This document shows positions 10,600-22,370 of a stretch of 64,000 nt of DNA, in pieces. Made by a program: the position numbers and the translations under genes. The notes beneath the pieces are model-generated. The model worked only from the letters and a program-made list of their open reading frames with translations. It had not been told where the DNA came from and made no database searches. Every line of letters begins with the position of its first letter. Position 1 is the stretch's first letter. Source of the stretch: Argentina anserina (taxonomy: Eukaryota > Streptophyta > Magnoliopsida > Rosales > Rosaceae). The DNA lies in assembly GCF_933775445.1 (NCBI RefSeq), contig NC_065876.1, forward strand, positions 5,518,001 to 5,582,000. The letters run 5' to 3'.

Positions 10600-12361
10600 T
10601 CAACAAGAATGTGGTATAGCAATAACTTTGAGAGGATATTTTCTATGAATGGTTAGTCCGGTGGCTTCACTCATGTCCAATTCTTCACATTTTGCTTCAC
10701 CAGGTAGTGCCCAGTCAAATTTGTGCACCAAATTTGCCAAAGCAATCTCATTAGTAGCCGTGGCAAACTGAATTCCGGGACATATCCTTCTTCCAGCTCC
10801 AAATGGAATCAACTGAAAGTCGGTTCCCTTATAATCTATTCCACTAGTGTTTAGGAACCTTTCTGGATTGTACTCCTCAGGATTGTCGTATGACTTGGAA
10901 TCTCTTCCAATTTTCCATGCATTAACTATAACTTGGGTGTTGGCTTTGATGTCGTACCCCTTTATTTTCACATCTTGAGTGGATTTTCTTGGCACTAATA
11001 ATGGAATAGGAGGATGGAAGCGAAGGGTCTCTTTGATCACTGCCTTCAAGTAATGCATATCAACCAAATCATTTTCACTTATTTGTGATTTGTTTCCCAC
11101 TATCCCCCGGACCTCATCTTGCAGTTTGCTCATGATACTTGGATGCCTTATAAGCTCCGTCATTGCCCACTCTAGTACTGTATATGTGGTATCAGTTCCA
11201 CCAGCAAACATATCCTACAGGGAATTATAGCACCATATTTTTATTAACAACCAAGGCGGAGCCAAGATTTCATAATAAGTTTGGTTAGAAAAAATAATTA
11301 GAATTATTTATTAATTATATATAGAAATTCGAATTGTGTTAATATTTAAATTTTAAATTTTAACACTAAAATTTAGTTAAACAGGCAAGAGTGAGAGAGA
11401 GAGTAATTACCAAAATGATAGCCTTAATGCTAACTATGTCAAGAGGAAAACCAAGCGAGTTCTCCTTTTGAATCTCAAGCAAAACGTCCACAAAATCCTT
11501 TTGACATTCTTTGACACTCTTAGCATGATCATCATCATTTCCATTCCTGTAACGATCATCTTCATGTTCTTGAATCACAATATTCAAAAAGTCGTCTAAC
11601 TGCTTAGCCAATTTGTCTAACTTAGCATTCAAACCATTTACACGATTCACCCAAACAAGCCATGGAATGAAGTCTCCAATACTGACGGTCCCGAGTAACT
11701 CACCAAACTCCCGCATGAGCCCAGTAAAAGTCTGACCACCTTCAAGACAATCAGTGCTACTGTACTTCCTCCCCAGAGCCGCTCTGCATACAACATCATT
11801 AGTTAGTTTTGCTAACATTTCGCTTAAATTCACAACTGTTGAAGATGATGCATGTTGCGTTATATCGTCGATCATGGATTTGATTTCCTCTTCTCTAACA
11901 GCGCAAAAAGACCGAACCCTCTTGTTGTTCAGAAGATTGAGAACACATATACTCTTCACGTGCCTCCAGTACTCGCCATAAGGTGCCGATGCCACATCTC
12001 TATAGTCATAGAGAAGCTTCTCGAAGATGACCGACTTGGGCCTGTTTGAGAAAATGATGTCATGGGTTCTCATGATCTCACGTGCAGCCTCCGCAGACGA
12101 GACAACAAGGATTGGGACGCTACCGAAACGGAGGAGCATGAGAGAGCCATAGTGTTGAGATAGGGCTCCAAGTGAGCGATGAGGTAGTAACCCAAGTTGG
12201 TGAAGGTTACCAATGATAGGTAGCTTTGGTGGAGAAGGTGGTAAGTTCTTTGAAGTAGTAGCGAAAAACCATCTGAATACGATAATGAGGAAAACGGCAA
12301 CAAGCGCCAGGGAAAAAGTTTCAATTAGATCCGGCAATAATTCGAGGAGATTTATCATCAT
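10600..12361 (-). CDS. Cytochrome P450, CYP71 clan (CYP71A/CYP736A-like), intact
   Basis: Two exons, 12361-11411 and 11214-10600, joined by a 196-bp GT-AG phase-0 intron at the position usual for CYP71 genes, giving 521 residues, a normal length. An N-terminal membrane anchor (about residues 8-32) is followed by the proline hinge [14 protein letters not shown], the C-helix WRHVKSIC, the I-helix AGGTDTT at the start of exon 2, ExxR in [13 protein letters not shown], and the haem loop [10 protein letters not shown] with the cysteine ligand near residue 462. The product should be an ER-bound monooxygenase using NADPH-P450 reductase; the substrate cannot be read from sequence. Two adjacent Met codons open the frame. 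A TATA box lies about 80 bp upstream. It is one of two apparently working P450s in the cluster. Confidence 0.93.
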
Positions 12362-12441
12362 CTTCTTCTTTCTATCTGGCTATGTGAGAATTCTGTCTGG
12401 TTTATTTGCTCTGTTGTGTGTGTACGTGTACCTTAATTAGC

Positions 12442-12451
12442 TATATATATA
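12442..12451 (-). promoter_or_regulatory. TATA box of the P450 gene at 10600-12361
   Basis: The minus strand reads ATATATATAG about 80 bp upstream of the first ATG, which leaves room for a 5' UTR of roughly 50 bases. Confidence 0.5.
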
Positions 12452-12459
12452 CTGTACAT

Positions 12460-13843
12460 GTCTCTCTATCTGTGTGAGAATACCTCGTCCACACGTACGT
12501 CTCAAATTAGAGCCATTAATGAATTTGGTTTTCTTTTCTGCGAATTACAATCGATCAGTGGGGGAGCCTTTATTTTCTTTGCAGTGATTTCATTTTGCGA
12601 GTATCTGGGCGGTGGCATGTATGAACCTCTACCAGGCCAAAAGTTATCGTCTTGATCGATCGGATTTGAATCGCCTTACGTCGATCTACTAATCTATCCA
12701 GGCCAAAAAAATCCTTACTGTAAACCTCTTAAAGGAAAGTCGACCGGTGTTAAACAACACCATCCACGTTGTCGATCTACTATATAACGTGGACCATTTG
12801 CAAAAGAAATATACCAAATTGAATAAGTTGGAAATCATTTCTTCTTTGTAATCTTATTACTATATATTCTTAAGGAGAGTTCATGTTGACTGGTTAAATT
12901 TTTGTTTTCCAGAATTATTAAACTTCAAAATCTATTTGACTATGGTTTGAAGGAGATGATTGTAATATGGAAACTATGAAAATGAAAAGAAAAAATAGAA
13001 TGAAATAAAAAAACATAACTACCCGCTACTATATCAGTTTTTTTTTCTTATACAATTTATGTTAGAAGAAAAATAACTAAATACAACACACACAGAGTGG
13101 GCTAGGCTCTTTATGTAATATGCTCAGCCTCTTAACCCAGCCTAGGCTAAAGTTTTTGTGGAGAAAAGCTAATGAAGAAGGACAGAATTCGGCAAGGCTA
13201 AAGGTTGAAGACGACCGTACATCGGCGCCACTTTTGAATTTTTTTTCTCTGTCCTTATCTAAAAAACGACATCTCACTTTAAATACCGACACTATAATTA
13301 CAAAAAAAAAATCTCATTTTCTCAAACGAATGATGTCGAGTCGTTTTCCAAATTTCCAAAAGTTTGTGTGTTGCAAGCCTCAGCTTCTTCTCTATTTCCC
13401 AGACCTAAGACCCCAATTCCAAAACACAATACATCTTTCTCAATTTTTCTTCTCTCATGCAAAGGCAAAAGCCCTTTAGCCCCTTAATTATTCAAGTAAG
13501 TATTGAATCAATACACTTTATTTGAATCAAATCTATTAATATCATCATTCTTTAATTCTTTCATTTTTTCTGATTTCTTCATTCATTGTTTAATGAACCT
13601 AAGAGTTATTTGAATGTTTGATTATCAGGTTACTTGTTGCCTCAGTGCCTCATTGATCGAATGATTTATGAGTTTGATTAATTTGATTGAATTGGTTAAA
13701 TTTAGGACTTTTGATTACTGATCTATTGATTAATGATATTTTGATTTGATTTATTATGTAAGGACTTTACCCTTTATGGAATCATATTGATATTGACCTA
13801 TTGTGATTTTGGAATTCAATTGTTGATTACAGTGAAATCAGTG
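12460..13843. other. No gene seen; left flank of a dead hAT element
   Basis: No coding similarity was found. The right part (from about 13500) is probably the 5' untranslated part of the hAT element whose transposase begins at 13844. A clear left terminal inverted repeat with an 8-bp target duplication could not be identified. Confidence 0.5.
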
Positions 13844-16246
13844 ATGGAGAGATACTTTCATAAAGTTCCAAGAACATAGGAACCTTCAAATTCTTCATCA
13901 TCTATGAAGAAGAGGAAGACCAATGTTGATGGTGAAAGTTCAAAGAGAACTGAACTAGAAGAAATTTTGGAAAATCTTCCTTCAGACCCTGCACGTCAAA
14001 AGCGCATCTTGGATTATGATCCAAATATTCGTGATCAAGTTAGGTGACATTATTTGCTTAAGGGTCCTTGTCAACCTCGAAACCATAAGTTTCCCCAAAG
14101 AGAGATATATGGAACTAAACAGAAGTTTAACGCTTCTTGGTTTGATGATCATCTTGACTGGTTAGAGTATAGCATAGAGAAATATGCTTTGTTTTGCCTC
14201 AGTTGTTATCTTTTTAAACCAAAATATGGTAATCAAGGAGGCGGTGATACATTTACAATCAAAGGTTACAACAATTGGAAGAAAAAACAGGGACTTAAAG
14301 AGCATGTTGGAACTGTTGGTAGTGTTCATAACCAAGCTATACTGAATTGACAGGCTCTTATGAATCAGAAACATCATTTGGAGTCAGCTATTAGTCGTCA
14401 AGTTGAAGCCTCTAAGCAGAACTATTACACTCATTTGAATGCTTCAATTGATTGTGTTCCTTTCTTGTTGCGGCAAGGTCTTGCTTTTCGCGGTCATGAT
14501 GAATCTGAATCTTCAAGCAACAAATGAAACTTTCTTGAGCTTCTAGAATTTCTTGCTTAACATAATGATAGTGTGAAGGCTGTCGCCTTTGATAATACTC
14601 CTGGAAATGTACAATTGAAATCACCTGCTATACAAAAAGATATTTTAAATACAACTGTTGTGGAAACTCTTAATGCAATCATGTTTGACATGAGTAATGC
14701 ACCATTTTCTATTTTGGTTGATGAAGCTCGGGATAGTTCAGTAAAAGAGCAGATGTGAGTTGTTCTTCGATATGTAGATAACAAATGTGAAGTAATTGAG
14801 AGATTTGTTGGCATCGAACATGTTAAAAGTATTGATGTATGGTCCTTGAAACTTGCAATAGATGAGCTATTTTCTAGAAATGGGTTGAGCATATCCAATC
14901 TGCGAGGACAGGGCTATGATGGGGCTAGTAATATGCAAGGTGAGTTCAATAGTCTTAAGGCACTTATCTTGAAAGAAAATGATTGTGCCTTTTATGTTTA
15001 TTGTTTTGCACATCAACTTCAACTTGCTCTTGTTGCTCTAGCTAAAAATCATGTCGTAGTTGCCTCATTTTTTTTCTTAGTGACAAAAGTGGTTAACCTT
15101 GTTGGAGGATCATGTAAACGCCGTGATCTTCTTCGGGAGCAGCAACAAAATGAACTCATAGATGCTCTTCAAAATAATGAGCTTCCAAGTGGAAGAGGAT
15201 TGAATCAAGAAACTACTCTTAAACGTACAGGTGATACACGTTGGGGATCACATTACGGTACCTTACTGAGCATTATCTCTATGTTTTCTTCTACTGTTAA
15301 GGTGATTGAAATGATTAGTGAAGATGGGACAAATGCTGATCAAAGAGGGAAATGCAATCTGCTGGTAACACAAATGCAATCATTTGACTTCATATTTTAT
15401 TTGTTTTTAATGAGACAAGTGTTGGGTGTGACAAATGATTTATCACAAGCATTACAGAGAAATGATCAAGATATTGTCAATGTTATGGATTTAGTGAAGG
15501 CAAGCAAGCAACAACTACAAAGAATGAGGAAGGAAGAATGTGAATGAGATAATTTCCTTCACAAGGACTATTCTCTTTGTGACAAGCATGGTATCAAAAT
15601 TCCAGATATGAATGATCTTTTTGTTGATCATGGGAAGTCACATCGTAGGGCTGAAAATTTAACGACCCTTCATCATTATCGAGTGGATGTTTTTTATTTT
15701 GTGATTGATAGACAACTTTCAGACTTAAATGATCGATTTAATGAGGTAAATTTTGAGCTTTTGATTTGTGTTTCAAGTTTAAGTCCAAATTATTCATTTG
15801 TTGCTTTTGACAAGCAAAAGTTAATTCGTCTCGCTAAATTTTATCCAAGAGATTTTTCTGAAAGAGATGTGTTATCACTTGAAGACAAGCTTGATATTTA
15901 TGTTAATGATATGCGATCCAGCAATGATTTTTCAATACTAAAAAGGATCAGTAGTCTTGGAAAAAAATTGGTGGAGACAAGAAAACACATAACACATGCA
16001 TCAGTGTACAAGCTTCTAACTTTGGCTTTGGTTCTACCAGTTGCGACTGCTTCAGTGGAAAAAGTATTCTCAGCTATGAACATTGTCAAGAATCCACTTC
16101 GTAATAAAATGGGAGATCAATGGTTGAATGATAGTTTGCTGGTTTATATTGAGAAAGATGTATTCAATAGTGTTAGTAATGATGCTATAATGTAGCGTTT
16201 TCAAAACATGAAATCACGTCGTGGACAATTACCTTCTCGTCGTTGA
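13844..16246 (+). pseudogene. hAT transposase (TTF-type zinc finger / hAT dimerisation family), nonsense-riddled
   Basis: One reading frame runs from the ATG at 13844 to the natural stop at 16244, about 800 codons, the length of a full plant hAT protein of the zinc-finger MYM/TTF type. It keeps the TTF-like region (GPCQPRNHKFP, then ALFCLSCYLF), the catalytic-domain phrases DEARDSS and GQGYDGASNM, and the C-terminal dimerisation domain (LALVLPVATASVEKVFSAMN). Stops interrupt the same frame at 13877, 14045, 14348, 14525, 14558, 14756, 15545 and 16193, yet no frameshift is needed. Several stops are consistent with C-to-T changes (CAG to TAG at 13877 and 16193, CGA to TGA at 14045). It cannot make transposase. 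CAGTGGCGAATTC, read on the minus strand from 16346, looks like the right terminal repeat. Confidence 0.9.
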
Positions 16247-16345
16247 TTGAATGGTTGTATTAATTTTTTTTAACTGAAGTAAATTACATTTTCAAGTGAC
16301 ATGCAATTCTTGCCTTAGCTAGGAAAATTTCCTGAATTCGCCACT

Positions 16346-18133
16346 GACTACGTATTGTCAAGGTAATGACTAGCTAGCTCGAGCGTATAGTTATACGCAT
16401 AAGATCAATTCAACTAGCTTTCCTTTCTTCTTCTATATTCTTGTTGTTTCTATACGGTGTACGTTCACCACAGGTATACGGACCTTTGTTTTGCCGTGTT
16501 GGTTTGCGAGTGTGGCTTTCGGTGAATAATCTGTTGATGATAGACCTTCTTATATTCACTGGACTAATCACGCAATTCTCTCGCACCCCGTTATTTAGAT
16601 TCAAATACAGTAGTCAACTGATTACTCCACTGATGAGAACAAAGGTACGTAATAATCGAGAAAACCGGTTTGAATCGACTTCATAAGCCTAATGGCATGG
16701 CTCTCCCTCTAAACAAGAGCATGCGTTTCAATATCGTGGTTAACTGAATACGTTTCGGATGTTATCTCTCTCACCATGTTATCTAGCTATAGTCAAGACA
16801 ATGATCACCCTGCTATATATATATATATATATATGGTCAAGACAATGAATCAATTATGAAAACATGACATCCTGAACTTTCACGGGTAGTTTGTGATCCA
16901 TGATGAAAGCATGATTTCAAGTGCAGTTTGTAAAAGCAGCTGGGAAATGCTTCGTTTGCAGGAAAGCTATTCCAGTATGGGGTTAAAACTCACACACCCC
17001 TTTTTACAAACCACACACCCTTTGTGATTTTTTAATATTATTTTAGCTATTCACAGATTTCTCTTTCACAACTACACCTCTCTCGAAGACTATGTTCCTC
17101 TTCGCAACTACTGAACTACATATCAATTTTTGTGAGCAAATATAATGAGAAACACAAGTGAACATAATACTCTTTTCCAGTCTTCCTCCCTGATCAAACC
17201 CACCTAGCTTGGCAACAAAATATGTGAAAATAGCTTCTACATGATACCGGAAATAACACTCTTTCCTTGTACAGTAATAGCTCTTGTTGCTAGCACCATA
17301 GTTGTGGCGTATCTTGAAGTTGCTAAGAAGAAGTAAACTTAACCATGGCATGAACATGAATTAGGGTTCAGATTAGATTCGCAAAAAGCTTAGCGATACC
17401 TCCTGCTTCCCCTTTTAAAAAACCCATTGAAACCCAAACAAATAACACAACCTACATTACCTGATTGAATACCAAAAAAAAAACAAATTACAATGCAAGA
17501 GAGAAGATGTGAAATAATTCATCCCGCTAGCCCAGATTTGGGATTTGAATTTTTTTGGTGATATAATTCATCCAATCAAAACCACTTCCTCCCTATTCAA
17601 TACCACACTGCTCTATTTCCCCATAAACCCTTATGCATTCTACCCTACAAAAAACATTGTGCTTCTTGTGCAGATATGAATCACTTAATCTACAACTCAT
17701 TTTGCTTCATGCAGGGCTTGCACTTCGTCATCTGGGTCTTTCTCAGAATCTCAGATGCTTCTTTGCTGTATATAGCTTCGTGTTTCCAAATAGAGCAAAA
17801 GTAGGAGAGGAAAATACCTTTGCCAAGTAACTGATCTAAGGAACCATCTCTGTTGATATTCGTCTTAAAAATTTGGTGGTTACAGCTGTTTGGAGTTTCA
17901 TATGGAGAGCAAGGTGTTGAAGAAGTTTATGCCAAAGAGAAGCTGATACTTGTTACAGGAATGCTGAGGTTTAGCCAGCTATGTAAAGAGTACTAAGAGT
18001 ATGCAATTACAAAAGTAGATAGAGCAAGGCAAGGTGTAACCAAATAGGCCATTACCTAGGCATACGATTCATTCATACCGGAAAAATGAGATAGAAGTAT
18101 ATCCCGACCTTAACGAACACAAGCAAAAAGTTT
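16346..18133. other. No gene seen; contains a (TA)n microsatellite at 16813-16836
   Basis: Short open frames on both strands (for example 17043-17357 minus and 17633-17830 plus) lack similarity to anything I recognise and have no supporting splice or codon pattern. The part nearest 18133 should include the 3' UTR of the minus-strand P450 that ends there. The TA run is about 12 units long. Confidence 0.55.
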
Positions 18134-20434
18134 CTAGAAAGACCTCAATTTTGCGACGGCTACAAGAGGAGTTTTTCTATGGGCAACGACACCGCTGCAT
18201 TCTGTCATGTTTATATTCTCTGCAGTTGTTCCAGCAGGCAATTCCCAGTCAAATTTGTGCACAATATTTGCTAACACAAGCTCAATAGTAGTCATGGCAA
18301 ATAAGATTCCTGGGCAGCCCCTTCTACCAGCTCCAAATGGGAGTAACTGAAAGTGATGCCCTTTGAAATCCACGGCAGAATTCATGAATCTCTCTGGACG
18401 AAACTCTTCAGGTTCATCCCACTCTGCTGGGTCTCTTCCAATTGCCCAAGCATTGATACAGACCATAGTTTTTGCTTCTATGTCATGGTCCATTATCTTA
18501 ACATCTTCAGTTGATTCACGAGGGGAGAGTAATGGTATAGGTGGATGTAGCCGAAGTGTCTCTTTGATCACTGCTTTCAAGTAGTGCATATTATCTAAAT
18601 CACTTTCTGAGATGTCTGGTTTGCCATTAGCAATTTCCAGTGCCTCATTTTGCAGCTTTCTACAAACTCTGGAATGAATCAAGATTTCAGTCATTGCCCA
18701 CTCTAGAACTGTGTAGGTAGTATCAGTTCCACCAGAAAACATATCCTACAAAAAACCAAGTAAGACGAGTTTCAATCCATGTATGGTGAAGTAGACAATG
18801 TCAGCAACTACAGTATAACAAAATCAAGTTATCAAGTAATTAAACAACTATTATAGAAATTTGGACACAGCACTTAAACGAATTACTGCTCTAAAACATA
18901 TATTGTGCCAACTAAACCAAAGGGCTGGAGAGACCTAGTACTTATAATGAGACTCAAAGTGTGATAAATAATGTTGAACGTTTGATTGATGACTATCAGA
19001 AAAGTCTGTGAAAGAACATCGAAATGACAATTTCTGAATGATCTCCTGCTCTCTTCTGATATTAAAGCCTTCAGTTGACATCACTGAGTTTAACAAATAT
19101 TGCTCAAGTAGTAGCTTCAAATTTCACATGCACTCCTTGAAGTAAACCCTTCTGCATAAAACTCAACATCTTCCTTGATGATGCTCATCTTACAACCAAG
19201 TCTACTTGCACTTCTAGATACATTTCGTGGTGTTTAGCTACTTGCCTACCGAATTCTCTAAAAAGAAAATTCACTTGTCATTCTAAAGGTTCCCAATCCC
19301 CATATACAAGATATGTACACTACACCAATCCTTTTCCAATTTTCTGTTCGTGATCTCTCCTCATCTCATAGTTTCAACTCTAAACATTCGCAACTTATAT
19401 AATGTAAGCACATAAAAAATTGTTAAACAAAGGAATGTAACAGTATTTCATCACTAACACAACAACATTCAATCACTTTTTAGCAAAGTCCTTTGTATAA
19501 TGGAGATGAAGAAGCTACTTACCAAGATGATACCTTTAATGCTATCTCTATCAATTGCAGTTCCATCACTGCCAGAGCTTTGAACTTCCAGCAGTACATC
19601 CACAAAATCCTTCCCACCTTCTACACTCCTATCTCCACTTTCTCCTTTCACATGCTCATCAATCACATTATCCAGAAACCCATCAAACTCTCTAGCAACT
19701 CTCTCGATTTTCGCATCCGAACCATTAATCCAATCAACCCAAGCAAGCCAGGGAACAAAATCCCTCATATAGAAACCCCCCAACAGCCTCATAAACTCCC
19801 CAATCATCTCCCTAAACTTAGCCCCACCATACTTCCTCCCCAAAGCCGCCCTACAAATCACATAAACACAAAACGAACAAAACATCTCGCTTAGATTCAC
19901 AGGCAATCCCACCGAAGCCAACTGCTTCACTTCTTCCACAAGTACCCCTAGTTCCTCCTCTCTTTCGGCTAGAAAAGACTTCACCTTGTCGGCGCTCAAG
20001 AGCTGAACAACACATACGTTTCTTATACTACTCCAATGCTCGCCGTAAGTAGAAGAAGCTACACTTTTGCCATGGTACAGAAGCTTTTCGGAAGCTGTGA
20101 ATCTGGGCCTGTTGGAGAAGACGAGATCGTGGGTTTTCATGACGTCAAGAGCGTCGTCGGCGGAGGAGACAATGAGGACCGGTCTGACTCCAAGGTGGAG
20201 GAGCATCATTGGGCCGAGGCGGTGGGCTAAGAGGTATAAGGAGCGGTGGGGAAGGCGGCCCAGCTGGTGGAGGTTGCCAATGATTGGGAGGCGGAAAGGG
20301 GAAGGAGGGAGGCATTTCTGGGTTGGGGGCGTGGCGGGGAGGAGCCATCTGAGGAGGAAGATTGTGAAGAAGGTGAAGGGGAAGACGACGGTCAGTAGAG
20401 TTGAGATTGTGATTGCTGGTGGGGGTTGCTCCAT
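18134..20434 (-). CDS. Cytochrome P450, CYP71 clan (CYP71A/CYP736A-like), intact
   Basis: Two exons, 20434-19523 and 18745-18134, around a 777-bp phase-0 GT-AG intron, give 507 residues. I start at the ATG at 20434, which sits in ACCATGG; the frame is open a little further upstream but only from non-ATG codons. Visible in order: a hydrophobic anchor (about residues 10-30), the proline hinge [15 protein letters not shown]-helix WSSIRNVC, I-helix SGGTDTT at the exon 2 start, ExxR in KETLRLHPP, PERF, and the haem loop FGAGRRGCPG with its cysteine near residue 448. It should act as an ER membrane monooxygenase; the substrate is unknown. It shares orientation and intron position with the P450 at 10600-12361, so they look like tandem paralogues. 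Confidence 0.93.
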
Positions 20435-20693
20435 GGTCAAAGAATGAGTCTTGTTTCTTCTACATTGTTTGGTTTGGTTGCGACTAAAGAGTGGAAGTGG
20501 CTTTGAATCTCTGATCAGTTTACTGTCTCGCTGGACTGAAAATGTTAAGACATAGCGACATATACAGCTGGGGTTGGCATTTCTTTTATATTTGTTTTGA
20601 CAGATTTGAGAGTTTTTATGTGTTTTTGATGATTACAGATCTGAGACTTGAGACGATGGTACTGAAATTACGAAACTGGAAATGTAACCCAAT

Positions 20694-21412
20694 TTTTTGG
20701 TTGGAGGTTTCTATTTATACTTTAAAAATGATATTTGGACATTTTACTCAACAGACTTTCATTCTACTTCTACAAATACTTAACATATTATTTAGACATT
20801 TTTAGTTTTATAAAAATGCAAATAATTTATATGTCATTATTTAATATCAAACTACTATCCATTAATTTTGTTCTAATTCTAATATTTAATTATTTTAGAC
20901 AACTCGAAAAATTCTTCATAATTACAAAATCTATCTCAAATTAATTTTCTCTTTCATTCTTAAATTTACAATTAATAATGTTGTTTTTTTTTCAATCATT
21001 GATTTGGAACTCACCAAATATTTAAATCAACACAAAAAATTCAAACATCAATTGAACAAGTTTTCTCTCTAAGATCTTAAACAAGTTTATCAAAGCTCCT
21101 ATAGCTTTTCAATTGATATATGAAGATTGATAATGTTATTTATTGTAATTTTTCAACAATAAAAAAAGTAGAAATAACTCATCTTATTCCAATTTTCTAA
21201 ATTAGAGTTTTTCTGTAATAAATAAAGAATTGATGAAAAATGATAAAAATATTTATTTTTGTAAAATAGGTATGTTGAGAATTATATATTTTTTTTTCTT
21301 TTTTCACTTTTATATGTCTTTATGGTAATTTCATATATGTTAAAAAAATCAATATTAACTTGAACAAAAAAAGGTATGAGTGTTGTTTTATGCGGTATAA
21401 ATAAAAGCTATA
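20694..21412. mobile_element. MITE related to the elements at 28482 and 29376
   Basis: The left end, with TTTCTATTTATAC followed by ATATTTGGACATTTTACTC, matches the left arm of the element at 28482. The right end, with GGTATAAATAAAAGC, matches its right arm in inverted form. No direct repeat flanking it was clear, so the exact ends are uncertain. It lies between the P450 at 18134-20434 and the kinase gene. Confidence 0.5.
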
Positions 21413-22042
21413 TTTTAATAATTTATCGACATTTTTGGTAGTAACTAGTAAGACATGAAAAATGAACGAGCCTCAAAGACACACGGGAAAATGTATATAT
21501 AAAGAGGTGATAGTGAAAAAAAGAAGAAGTTTTGTATCATAAAAATAAATATGAATGGAAAGATAAAAATTGTCACATAAACTCCACACTTCAGTTCTAT
21601 AATAATAAATTAATAATATGAGTACGAAAAATTGGTTAATGACTGAGTTCTTCAATGTACTATTTATAAATCAATACATATATCATCATTATTGAAGACT
21701 TTAACTATATTGAGATGTTATTAAAACTCAATATCGTATACATAGTTAAGTTAGATACAATATCTGTACAATAACGGACCACGTCTTACGCTTGTTCAAT
21801 TTAACAATCATCACTCATCTCAAGTTTCGATTTGCCTAATCCTCAAATCTCTTCGTGTCTTCTTGCATTCTTTGTATCGGAATAACCATCTCTCTCCCTC
21901 TTGTCAAGATGACCAGATGAGTAGCAAGTCTAGCAACTATTTAACCTTTTCAATTGTAATTTAAACTTTCTTCTAGAAAATAAAATAAAATAAAATAAAC
22001 GACGGCTATCACTCGGGCTGAACTTGCATAGTCATGGGCCTA
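21413..22042. other. AT-rich upstream region of the kinase gene; no gene seen
   Basis: No coding similarity. A short run of AAAAT units at about 21977-22000 and general AT-richness are the only features. The distal promoter of the gene starting at 22371 presumably lies here. Confidence 0.5.
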
Positions 22043-22052
22043 AACCCTAAAG
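22043..22052 (+). promoter_or_regulatory. Telo-box (AAACCCTAA) upstream of the kinase gene
   Basis: CTAAACCCTAAAG lies about 325 bp before the ATG, and a reverse-orientation TTAGGGTT lies nearer, at about 22283. Telo-boxes of this kind are common in promoters and leaders of plant housekeeping genes. The role here is inferred. Confidence 0.45.
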
Positions 22053-22370
22053 TATACGCGTACGAATAAGCCTCCGAATATCCGAATCATCCGATGCTTT
22101 ACAGAAAGAAAACCTAAACTCAACCACGGTTCAATCCACCAATCATAGTTAACACCTAAACTTTTCTATATAAAAACACGCTGGGTTGAGCTGGACCGTT
22201 AAAACCCACGGACAACAACGCGACACGTGTACCGTCGGATTTTATCTCACCCGTCGCAACCCCACTTTTATTAGGTTAAAATTAGGGTTCTCTCTCACAA
22301 TCTCAGATTTGGCTCCCTTTTCATTCATTCTTCATCTTTGTTGAAATCTCCGATAAACCGATCTGCGATC

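Noticed and set aside
11250..11290. AAGGCGGAGCCAAG in the intron of the P450 at 10600-12361 as a hAT-like end
   Set aside because: It resembles a plant hAT terminal sequence, but no partner end or target duplication was found in the intron.
12556..12575. CAGTGGGGGAGCC as a possible left end of the hAT element
   Set aside because: The 8 bases before it (CAATCGAT) do not match those after the right end at 16346 (ACTACGTA), so the pair is not supported.
17043..17357. A 104-codon minus-strand open frame
   Set aside because: No recognisable motif, no splice context and no similarity to neighbouring genes.
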